A DNA stretch of 44,597 nt, taken from the NCBI RefSeq assembly GCF_003852405.1, contig NZ_QAJM01000045.1, positions 1 through 44,597 on the forward strand, in the 5' to 3' direction. The translations under genes were made by a program, and so were the position numbers. The notes under the pieces were generated by a model. It was given only the letters and a program-made list of their open reading frames with translations. It did not search any database and was not told the DNA's origin. Numbering within the stretch: position 1 is the stretch's first letter; every line of letters begins with the position of its first letter. The DNA comes from Pseudomonas sp. KBW05. Lineage in GTDB: Bacteria > Pseudomonadota > Gammaproteobacteria > Pseudomonadales > Pseudomonadaceae. This document shows positions 18,059 through 24,764 of the stretch, piece after piece.

Positions 18059-19207
18059 CTAGTAGGCAGCCCGGTAGATTTTCTCGATATCGGCCGCGCT
18101 GAGCTTGCGCGGATTATTGCGCATCAGCCGCTCGATGCCCGCCGCTTCGCTGGCCATGGCGGGGATCGCGTCCTCGGGCACGCCGAAGCTGCGCAGCCCC
18201 GCCGGGATCTCCACTGCGGCACACAGTCGCGTCATCGCCTCGACGGCCTGGTCGGCCGCATCATTGGCACTCAGGCCACTGACATTCACGCCCATGGCCT
18301 GGGCAATATCCTGCATGCGCTCCACGCACGCCAGCTTGTTCCAGTGCATCACGTAGGGCAGCAGCAAGGCATTGCTCACGCCATGGGCGATGTTGAAGCG
18401 CCCGCCCAGCGGATACGCCAGCGCATGCACCGCACCCACCCCGGCATTGCCGAAGGCCATACCGGCCATCAGGCTGGCGGTGGCCATATCGTCGCGGGCT
18501 TGCAGGTTGGACGGGTTGGCGTAGGCCTTGGGCAGCGCCTTGGCGATCAGCTTGATTGCGCCAATGGCCAACGCGTCGGTGATCGGCGAGGCATTCAGCG
18601 ACAGGTACGACTCGATGGCATGCACCAGCGCATCCACGCCACTGGCGGCGGTCACGCTGCGCGGGCAGGTGAGGGTCATTTGCGGACTGATCAGCGCGAC
18701 GTCCGGCAGCAGGTAGTCGCTGACGATGCCTTTTTTCAGCTGCGCGGCCTTGTCGGACAGAATCGCCACGTTGGTCACTTCCGAGCCGGTGCCGGCCGTG
18801 GTCGGAATGGCGATCAACGGCGGACCTTTGCGCGGCACCTGGTCAACGCCGAACAGATCCGCCAGCGCCCCGTGGTAACCGGCATACGCGGCCACGCTCT
18901 TGGCAATGTCGATGGCACTGCCACCGCCCACACCGATCAGGCCGTCATGCCCGCCCTCGCGGTACACGCGCATGCAGTCTTCGACGATGGCGATTTCCGG
19001 ATCGGGCAGCACACGATCAAAGATTTCATAACTGCGCTCGCCCAGGTGCTCGAGCGCCAGCGCCACGGTGCCGGACTTGACCAGCGCGGCGTCAGTGACG
19101 ATCAGCGGGTTGTCCACATCCAGGCGGGTGAGCTCAGCGGCCAGTTGTTCGATGGCACCGGAACCGGTGAGCAGTTTGTGGGCGATCTTGAATGAGGAAG
19201 TACTCAT
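18059..19207 (-). CDS. Iron-containing (group III) alcohol dehydrogenase
   Basis: NAD(P)-dependent oxidoreductase of the iron-type ADH family (YiaY/ErcA/AdhB-like), 382 aa, cytoplasmic. The N-terminal cofactor domain has GVGGGSAIDIAKS (about 92-104) and PTTAGTGSEVT (135-145). Metal ligands in the C-terminal domain are D192, H196 (GVDALVHAIESY), H261 (GAVHALAYPLG) and H275 (NIAHGVSNA). All four are present, so it should be active. The substrate is unknown; the family reduces or oxidises short aldehydes, alcohols and hydroxy acids. It lies between the agt-like importer and rpe. Its upstream region shares a 14-bp element with agtA at the same distance from the start codon, suggesting co-regulation. 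Confidence 0.88.
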   Translation of the reverse strand: MSTSSFKIAHKLLTGSGAIEQLAAELTRLDVDNPLIVTDAALVKSGTVALALEHLGERSYEIFDRVLPDPEIAIVEDCMRVYREGGHDGLIGVGGGSAIDIAKSVAAYAGYHGALADLFGVDQVPRKGPPLIAIPTTAGTGSEVTNVAILSDKAAQLKKGIVSDYLLPDVALISPQMTLTCPRSVTAASGVDALVHAIESYLSLNASPITDALAIGAIKLIAKALPKAYANPSNLQARDDMATASLMAGMAFGNAGVGAVHALAYPLGGRFNIAHGVSNALLLPYVMHWNKLACVERMQDIAQAMGVNVSGLSANDAADQAVEAMTRLCAAVEIPAGLRSFGVPEDAIPAMASEAAGIERLMRNNPRKLSAADIEKIYRAAY

Positions 19208-19235
19208 GTGCGCGGCCTCTTATTCGGAAATGGGC

Positions 19236-19249
19236 TGGCACAAGAGTAG
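19236..19249 (-). promoter_or_regulatory. Shared promoter element of the alcohol dehydrogenase gene
   Basis: Minus-strand CTACTCTTGTGCCA, differing at one base from CTACGCTTGTGCCA upstream of agtA (23920-23933). Both end 28 bp before their start codons. TACTCT (19243-19248) could be the -10, with transcription starting near 19236. Confidence 0.5.
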
Positions 19250-19271
19250 CTGAGGGAAATAGGTTGTCAGC

Positions 19272-19288
19272 CATTCAGCAACTGAATG
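19272..19288. promoter_or_regulatory. Palindromic candidate operator upstream of the alcohol dehydrogenase gene
   Basis: Inverted repeat CATTCAG-CAA-CTGAATG, 7-bp perfect arms. Its centre is about 44 bp upstream of the inferred transcription start, the position usual for an activator overlapping the -35. Confidence 0.4.
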
Positions 19289-19317
19289 CAGAGGTAATTC
19301 AAAGTGGGCACGGTCAA

Positions 19318-19406
19318 TGTGGGAGCTGGCTTGCCTGCGATAGCGGTGTGTCAGCAGCAGATAAGCAAGCTGGCCCACCGCTATCGCAGGCAAGCCAGCT
19401 CCCACA
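19318..19406. repeat. REPIN of a second REP class (TGTGGGAGCTGGCTTGCCTG)
   Basis: An 89-bp element with perfect inverted outer arms TGTGGGAGCTGGCTTGCCTG (with GCGATAGCGGT inside) and an unrelated centre. It lies between the agtD stop and the alcohol dehydrogenase gene. The REP sequence differs from that of the other three REPINs. Confidence 0.9.
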
Positions 19407-19426
19407 GTTGATCGGGTTTCGGTCAG

Positions 19427-20251
19427 TTAGATTTGGGCGGTACGCAGTTTTTCGCTACGGCCGCGCAGCCATTCCAAGGTCAGCAACAACAGTACAGAGA
19501 AGGCAATCAGCAAGGTCGCTGCGGCAGCAATCGTCGGGCTGAGGTTCTCGCGAATCCCGCTGAACATCTGCCGTGGCAACGTCGCTTGCTCAGGCCCGGC
19601 GAGAAACAGCGTCACCACCACTTCATCAAACGAGGTGGCAAAGGCAAACAGCGCCCCGGAAATCACCCCCGGCGCAATCAGCGGCAAGGTCACCCGGCGA
19701 AACGCGGTCAACGGCGACGCCCCCAGGCTGGCCGCTGCCCGCACCAGGTTATGGTTGAACCCCTGCAACGTCGCCGACACGGTGATGATCACAAACGGCA
19801 CGCCCAGCACTGCATGCACCACGATCAACGAGAAGAAACTGTTACCCAGGCCCAGCGGCGCAAAGAACAGGTAACTGGCCACGCCGATGATCACCACCGG
19901 CACCACCATCGGCGAAATCACCAGGGCCATCACCAGCGCCTTGCCCGGGAAGTTGCCGCGCGTCAGGCCAATCGCCGCCAGCGTGCCGAACACCATGGCC
20001 AATACCGTGGCCGCCGGGGCGACGATGATGCTGTTCTTCAGCGCCCGCATCCATTCGGCCGAGGCGAAGAAGTCCTGGTACCAGTGCAGCGAGAAGCCTT
20101 GCAGCGGGTACACGAGGAAACTGCCGCTGTTGAACGACAGCGGGATGATCACCAGCACCGGCAGTATCAGGAACAGCAGGATCAAGCCGCAGAGAATCCG
20201 CAAGCTGTAGAACCAAACCCGCTCAACGGGCGACATATAAGGGCTCAGCAT
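19427..20251 (-). CDS. agtD: ABC importer permease (AgtD-like, PotI type)
   Basis: Inner-membrane permease of the spermidine/putrescine-type (PotI) branch, 274 aa, with about six transmembrane helices (first at about 15-40). The cytoplasmic EAA loop is seen as VRAAASLGASPLTAFRRVTLPLIAPGV in two parts around residue 170-195. The start is fixed by a GGAG site 8 bp upstream. It is the last gene of a four-gene importer, 12 bp after the other permease. Gene order ATPase, binding protein, permease, permease, with a neighbouring hybrid-type sensor and LuxR regulator, matches agtABCD-agtSR of P. aeruginosa, reported for 4-aminobutyrate and 5-aminovalerate uptake. The symbol rests on synteny. Confidence 0.78.
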   Translation of the reverse strand: MLSPYMSPVERVWFYSLRILCGLILLFLILPVLVIIPLSFNSGSFLVYPLQGFSLHWYQDFFASAEWMRALKNSIIVAPAATVLAMVFGTLAAIGLTRGNFPGKALVMALVISPMVVPVVIIGVASYLFFAPLGLGNSFFSLIVVHAVLGVPFVIITVSATLQGFNHNLVRAAASLGASPLTAFRRVTLPLIAPGVISGALFAFATSFDEVVVTLFLAGPEQATLPRQMFSGIRENLSPTIAAAATLLIAFSVLLLLTLEWLRGRSEKLRTAQI

Positions 20252-20263
20252 CGCAAGGTCTCC

Positions 20264-21511
20264 TCAGCTCAGGCGCAGGCGGCTGGCGCCCACCAGCCGG
20301 TTGTAGATCAGGTACAGCACCACGGTGGCCAGCAGCAGCAAGCCGCCCAACGCAGTGGCCATGCCCCAGTTAATGCTGGTGTTGGTGTAGAACGCCACGA
20401 AATAGCTGACCATCTGGTCGTTCGGGCTGCCCAGCAGGGCCGGGGTGATGTAGTAACCAATCGCCAGGATGAACACCAACAGGCAACCGGCGCCCACGCC
20501 AGCGTAGGTCTGCGGGAAGTACACGCGCCAGAAGCTGGCGAAGGGGTGACAGCCCAGGGAAATCGCCGCGCGCATATAGGTGGGCGAGATGCCTTTCATC
20601 ACGCTGTAGATCGGCAGAATCATGAACGGCAGCAGGATGTGCACCATGGAGATGTATACCCCGGTGCGGTTGAACACCAACTCCAGCGGTTTATCGATCA
20701 GGCCCATGCCCATCAGCGCACTGTTGATCAGCCCGCCCGATTGCAGCAACACGATCCACGCCGCCACCCGCACCAGGATCGAAGTCCAGAACGGCAGCAA
20801 CACCAGGATCATCAACAGGTTGCTTTTGCGCGCCGGCAGGTTGGCCAGCAGGTACGCCAGCGGATAGGCCAGCAGCAGGCAGATCGCAGTGATCACCAGG
20901 CCCATCCAGAAGGTACGGGCGAAGATGTCCAGGTAGATCGCCTGGTCCGGCGTGGCCGGGGCCACTTCGCCGAGGTCGTCGATGCGGTGATCGACGGCCG
21001 CCAGCAGATAGAACGGCGTCAGGCTGCTGGTGTTGCGCCGGATCGCCTGCCAGTACGCCGGGTCGCCCCAGCGTTCGTCGAGGTTTTCCAACGCTTCTTT
21101 ATAAGAGGCCGGCGCTTCGGTAAACGGCAGCGCCCGCGCGGTTTTGGTCAGCAGGCTGCGATAGCCGGCCAGTTCCATGTTCAAGCGTTTGGACAAATCG
21201 CCCAACGTCTGGTTTTTGCGTGCTTCGCCCAGGTCCTCGCTGAGGGCCTGATACACCGGCTCGCCCGGCAGGCCGCGACCGTCCCAGGCCGTGACCGCCA
21301 CCACGGTACGCGGCAAGCCGCCCACCACTTCCGGGTTGCCGACGCTCTTGAACAGCAGCGCAACGATCGGCACCAGGAACACCAGCAGCAAAAACAGCAC
21401 CAGCGGCGCAATCAAGGCCTGGGCCTTCCAGCGGTTGACCCGCTCGGCACGCGCCAGGCGCTGCTTGAGGGTGGGGCTGTTGACCTCGTTCGAGGGAACG
21501 GCGATGGCCAT
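20264..21511 (-). CDS. agtC: ABC importer permease (AgtC-like, PotH type)
   Basis: Larger permease partner, 415 aa from MAIAVPSNEV. After the first transmembrane helix (about 31-52) there is a periplasmic insertion of about 160 residues, charged and poorly hydrophobic, before the five-helix core (from about residue 215). The EAA-type loop is RAAISLGCHPFASFWRVYFP. Such long first loops occur in some PotH-like permeases. The ATG has a GGAG ribosome site at good spacing; the frame extends to 21613 but that part runs into a REPIN and is not coding. It is separated from agtB by 182 bp holding that REPIN, and it pairs with AgtD as a heterodimeric channel. Confidence 0.78.
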   Translation of the reverse strand: MAIAVPSNEVNSPTLKQRLARAERVNRWKAQALIAPLVLFLLLVFLVPIVALLFKSVGNPEVVGGLPRTVVAVTAWDGRGLPGEPVYQALSEDLGEARKNQTLGDLSKRLNMELAGYRSLLTKTARALPFTEAPASYKEALENLDERWGDPAYWQAIRRNTSSLTPFYLLAAVDHRIDDLGEVAPATPDQAIYLDIFARTFWMGLVITAICLLLAYPLAYLLANLPARKSNLLMILVLLPFWTSILVRVAAWIVLLQSGGLINSALMGMGLIDKPLELVFNRTGVYISMVHILLPFMILPIYSVMKGISPTYMRAAISLGCHPFASFWRVYFPQTYAGVGAGCLLVFILAIGYYITPALLGSPNDQMVSYFVAFYTNTSINWGMATALGGLLLLATVVLYLIYNRLVGASRLRLS

Positions 21512-21567
21512 GGCTGACTCCGGAAAATCTGAAAATGAATGCAATCTACTGAACACAGCAGATCCCA

Positions 21568-21657
21568 TGTGGGAGCGGGCTTGCTCGCGAAAGCGGTGAA
21601 TCAGCTTGCACATGTGGCGGCTGACCTACCGCTTTCGCGAGCAAGCCCGCTCCCACA
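21568..21657. repeat. REPIN inside the agt-like operon
   Basis: A 90-bp element with perfect TGTGGGAGCGGGCTTGCTCG arms, further extended by CGAAAGCGGT / ACCGCTTTCG. It lies between the binding-protein gene (agtB) and the permease gene (agtC). Same class as at 12331 and 27842. Confidence 0.92.
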
Positions 21658-21693
21658 CAAGCCCACTACACATGGATTAAGTGGTGTTGCTGA

Positions 21694-22734
21694 TTACTTG
21701 GCAGCCCAGGAGTTGAAGCGCTGCTCCAACTGCTCGCCGTTATCCGCCCAGAAGCTCACGTCGATCTGCACCTGGTTGGCGATGTTTTCCGGGGTGGTCG
21801 GCATATCCTTGAGGATGTCCTTGGCCAGCAACGGTACGGCTTGGGTGTTGGCCGGGCCGTAGGCGATGTTTTCCGAGTAGGTCTTCTGCTGCTGCGGTTG
21901 CACGGAGAAGGCGATGAATTTTTTCGCCGCTTCAGCGCGGTCTTTTGCCAGGCCTTTAGGGATGGCCCACGCGTCGAAGTCGTAGATCCCGCCGTTCCAC
22001 ACCACTTTCAGGTTGCTTTCTTTCTGCACGGCGGCGATGCGGCCGTTGTACGCCGAGCTCATGACCACGTCACCCGAGGCCAGGTACTGCGGCGGCTGTG
22101 CGCCGGCTTCCCACCACTGGATCGACGGTTTCAGTTCGTCGAGTTTCTTGAACGCACGGTCCTGGCCATCTTTGCCGGCCAGCACTTTGTAGACGTCCTT
22201 CGGCGCAACGCCGTCGGCCATCAGAGCGAATTCCAGGGTGTACTTGGCGCCTTTACGCAGGCCGCGCTTGCCCGGGAATTTCTTCACGTCCCAGAAATCG
22301 GCCCAACTGGTGGGTGCCGAGGCCAGTTTGTCGGCGTTGTAGGCCAACACGGTGGACCATACGAAGAAACCCACGCCGCACGGTTGGATCGCGCCCTTCA
22401 CGTAGTCCGCGGTGTTGCCGAACAGTTTCGGGTCCAGGGGCTCGAACATGTCTTCGTCACAGCCACGGGACAGCTCTGGCGATTCCACTTCCACCAGGTC
22501 CCAGGACACGCTCTTGGTGTCGACCATGGCCTTGACCTTGGCCATTTCACCGTTGTACTCGCCAGCGACGATCTTGCCGTAGCCCGCGCTTTCCCACGGT
22601 GCATAGAACGCCTTGACCTGTGCCGCCTTATTCGCGCCACCGAAGGACACGACTGTCAGGTCCGGGCCGGCCATGGCGTGTGTGGCGCCCATCAAACCGA
22701 TAGCCAGCGCCGAATACTTCAGGGATTTCAACAT
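21694..22734 (-). CDS. agtB: ABC importer periplasmic binding protein (AgtB-like)
   Basis: Periplasmic solute-binding protein of the PotD/PotF-like (SBP_bac_8 type) group, 346 aa. It has a Sec signal peptide, MLKSLKYSALAIGLM followed by ATHAMA, with probable cleavage after residue 22. Family patterns include LTVVSFGGANKAAQV, WDLVEVESPEL, SWADFWDVKKFPGKRGLR and YGPANTQAV. The ligand class is polyamine or omega-amino acid by family. In the Agt system of P. aeruginosa the ligands are 4-aminobutyrate and 5-aminovalerate, and that assignment here is by synteny only. It starts 44 bp after agtA. An open frame continues upstream to 23115 opposite reading of agtA and is not coding. Confidence 0.82.
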   Translation of the reverse strand: MLKSLKYSALAIGLMGATHAMAGPDLTVVSFGGANKAAQVKAFYAPWESAGYGKIVAGEYNGEMAKVKAMVDTKSVSWDLVEVESPELSRGCDEDMFEPLDPKLFGNTADYVKGAIQPCGVGFFVWSTVLAYNADKLASAPTSWADFWDVKKFPGKRGLRKGAKYTLEFALMADGVAPKDVYKVLAGKDGQDRAFKKLDELKPSIQWWEAGAQPPQYLASGDVVMSSAYNGRIAAVQKESNLKVVWNGGIYDFDAWAIPKGLAKDRAEAAKKFIAFSVQPQQQKTYSENIAYGPANTQAVPLLAKDILKDMPTTPENIANQVQIDVSFWADNGEQLEQRFNSWAAK

Positions 22735-22778
22735 TGTTGTTCTCTCCACGTGCAGGGTTGGTGAAGCCATGGGGGCGA

Positions 22779-23891
22779 TCAATTCGCCTCTAGAAGTGGG
22801 TCGAGTGCGCGAACGTGCTCGACTTGCCAGCCAATCGGAACCACGTCGCCGACCGCCAGGGCCGGGTCCAGCTCGGCAATCGGTTGTTTCACAAAAAAAT
22901 CGCTCTTGCCGCAGACTTCCAGGCGCACGCGTACGTGGTCGCCCAGGTAGATGAATTCGGCCACGCGGCCAGAGAAGCGGTTGACGCAGCTTTCGCTGGA
23001 GCCATTGAGGCTGACGCGCTCCGGGCGTACCGACAGGGTCACCGGGCCGCCGATCTGGCCGACGTTGACCGCCAGTGCCTCGACTTTCTCGCCGCGCGCC
23101 AGCTCCACCACGCAACGCTCGCCGGTGTGGCTGTGCAGGCGGCCATTGAGGCGGTTGTTCTCGCCGATGAAGTTGGCGACAAAAGTGTTCTTCGGCTCTT
23201 CGTAGAGGGTGCGCGGTGCGGCGATCTGTTGGATCTCGCCTTGATGGAACACCGCCACGCGGTCAGACATGGTCAGCGCTTCACCCTGGTCATGGGTCAC
23301 GTACACCACCGTCACGCCGAGGCGTTGGTGCAGGTGCTTGATCTCCATCTGCATGTGTTCGCGCAGTTGCTTATCGAGGGCGCCAAGGGGTTCGTCCATC
23401 AGCACCAGCTGCGGTTCGAACACCAGCGCCCGGGCCAGGGCCACACGCTGTTGCTGGCCGCCGGACAATTGCGCCGGATAACGCTGGGCGAAGGCATCGA
23501 GCTGGACCATGCTCAGCACGCGTTTGACCCGCTCGCTGATGTCGGTCTTGCTCAAACCGCGCACCGACAGCGGGAACGCCAGGTTCTCGGCGACGGTCAT
23601 GTGCGGGAACAGCGCATAGTTCTGGAACACCATGCCGATGTCGCGCTTGTGCGGCGGCACGTTGTTGATGGAACGCCCGGCCAGCTGGATTTCGCCGGCG
23701 GTCGGCGTTTCAAAGCCGGCAAGCATCATCAGGCTGGTGGTCTTGCCCGAACCGGAAGGCCCGAGCAAGGTGAGGAACTCGCCCTTGCGAATCTCCAGGT
23801 TGAGGTCTTTGACGATCAGGTTCTCGCCGTCGTAGCTCTTCTGCACGCCACGAAAGCTGACCAGGACCTCATTTGAATCCACCTCGCTCAT
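22779..23891 (-). CDS. agtA: ABC importer ATPase (AgtA-like, PotA type)
   Basis: ATP-hydrolysing subunit of the importer, 370 aa from MSEVDSNEV. Walker A GPSGSGKT is at 44-51, the Q-loop at Q90, the signature LSGGQ at 142-146 and Walker B LVLMDEP at 162-168, followed by the H-loop YVTHDQ. The C-terminal about 120 residues form a TOBE-like regulatory domain (SVRPERVSL region), as in PotA and CysA. It is the first gene of the operon; the 225-bp gap to agtR holds the promoter element and a palindrome. An AGGTG site precedes the ATG; a frame extension to 23927 would start inside the promoter. Confidence 0.85.
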   Translation of the reverse strand: MSEVDSNEVLVSFRGVQKSYDGENLIVKDLNLEIRKGEFLTLLGPSGSGKTTSLMMLAGFETPTAGEIQLAGRSINNVPPHKRDIGMVFQNYALFPHMTVAENLAFPLSVRGLSKTDISERVKRVLSMVQLDAFAQRYPAQLSGGQQQRVALARALVFEPQLVLMDEPLGALDKQLREHMQMEIKHLHQRLGVTVVYVTHDQGEALTMSDRVAVFHQGEIQQIAAPRTLYEEPKNTFVANFIGENNRLNGRLHSHTGERCVVELARGEKVEALAVNVGQIGGPVTLSVRPERVSLNGSSESCVNRFSGRVAEFIYLGDHVRVRLEVCGKSDFFVKQPIAELDPALAVGDVVPIGWQVEHVRALDPLLEAN

Positions 23892-23919
23892 ACCCGCACC
23901 TTTGTGTTTTGGACTGCTG

Positions 23920-23933
23920 TGGCACAAGCGTAG
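23920..23933 (-). promoter_or_regulatory. Shared promoter element of the agt-like operon
   Basis: Minus-strand CTACGCTTGTGCCA, 13 of 14 bases identical to the element upstream of the alcohol dehydrogenase gene and likewise 28 bp from the ATG. TACGCT (23927-23932) may be the -10; the -35 is poor, as expected of an activator-dependent promoter. Confidence 0.5.
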
Positions 23934-24000
23934 TCCAGGCGCGAGGCCCCGGAAATCGGGGGCCGGGAGAGAATTGCATCAGCCGGGTGGAAGGCTGGGG

Positions 24001-24016
24001 GTAGGGATCGCCCTAC
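24001..24016. promoter_or_regulatory. Palindrome upstream of agtA, candidate regulator site
   Basis: GTAGGG-ATCG-CCCTAC, with perfect 6-bp arms, centred about 88 bp upstream of the inferred agtA transcription start. Candidate site for AgtR or another dimeric regulator; inference only. Confidence 0.4.
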
Positions 24017-24040
24017 ACGGATGGCGGGGATGGGACAGTG

Positions 24041-24072
24041 CGGCCGCAAGCGGTTAGCTGCAAGCGGCAAGA
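24041..24072. repeat. Short GC-AAGCGG type repeat
   Basis: Three imperfect GC[CT]GCAAGCGG-like units (GCCGCAAGCGG, then GCTGCAAGCGG, with TTAGCTGC between). It resembles the AGCTGCAAGC low-complexity repeats common between Pseudomonas genes. Confidence 0.4.
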
Positions 24073-24116
24073 ATGGGTTCGGCGGTGTTTTGGGGGTGTC
24101 GTTTTTGGGTATGTAC

Positions 24117-24746
24117 CTAGAGAAGCTTGTGCTCCATGGCGTACTTCACCAGTTCCGCCAGGGAGGTGATATTGAGCTTTTGCATCAGGCGCGCCTTGTG
24201 GGTGCTGATGGTCTTGCTGCTCAGCGCCAGCTGCTGGGCGATGTCATTGACGTTGGCGCCCTGGGCCAGGCGTTCGAACACCGAGAACTCACGCTCCGAC
24301 AACAATGAGTGCAAGGGCCGCGTATCGGTGAGGCCGACTTCAAAGACCATGCGGTCGGCCAAATCCGGGTCGATGTAGCGCCCGCCCGCCGCAACCTTGC
24401 GAATCGCCGTGAGCAACAGCGCCGGATCGCTGTCCTTGGTCGCATAACCGGCAGCGCCGACCTTCAACGCACGCGCGGCCATTTGCGCTTCGTCATGCAT
24501 GGACAACACCAGGATCGCCGGCGGATTGCTCAACGCACGAATCCGCGCGATCGCTTCCAGGCCGTTGACGCCGGGCATCGAGATATCCAGCAACACCACC
24601 TCGCACGGCACATGGCGCAAGGTCTCCAGCAACTGTTCACCATTGCTCGCCTCCCCTACTACCAGCAGGTCTTTGGCCAGGCCGATCAATTGCTTGATGC
24701 CTTCTCGAACGATGGTGTGGTCTTCGGCTACCAGTACGCGAATCAC
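24117..24746 (-). CDS. agtR: LuxR/NarL-family response regulator (AgtR-like)
   Basis: Two-component transcriptional regulator, 209 aa. The receiver domain (1 to about 120) has acidic residues E8-D9, phospho-acceptor D54 in VVLLDISMPG, and the T/S and K positions in LVLSMHDE and GYATKDSD. The C-terminal LuxR helix-turn-helix is LSEREFSVFERLAQGANVND followed by IAQQLALSSKTISTHKARLM. It lies 18 bp downstream of the sensor kinase gene and is co-transcribed with it. The next gene on the same strand is agtA. By synteny this is AgtR, reported to activate the agtABCD importer in P. aeruginosa in response to 5-aminovalerate and 4-aminobutyrate. The assignment by position is good; the ligand is inferred. 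Confidence 0.82.
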   Translation of the reverse strand: MIRVLVAEDHTIVREGIKQLIGLAKDLLVVGEASNGEQLLETLRHVPCEVVLLDISMPGVNGLEAIARIRALSNPPAILVLSMHDEAQMAARALKVGAAGYATKDSDPALLLTAIRKVAAGGRYIDPDLADRMVFEVGLTDTRPLHSLLSEREFSVFERLAQGANVNDIAQQLALSSKTISTHKARLMQKLNITSLAELVKYAMEHKLL

Positions 24747-24764
24747 AGGGACTTCCTCTTAGCG

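Noticed and set aside
19433-21517. Open frame of nearly 700 codons on the plus strand opposite the agt permeases
   Set aside because: Gln/His/Arg-rich translation is the mirror of hydrophobic permease codons; no real protein signals.
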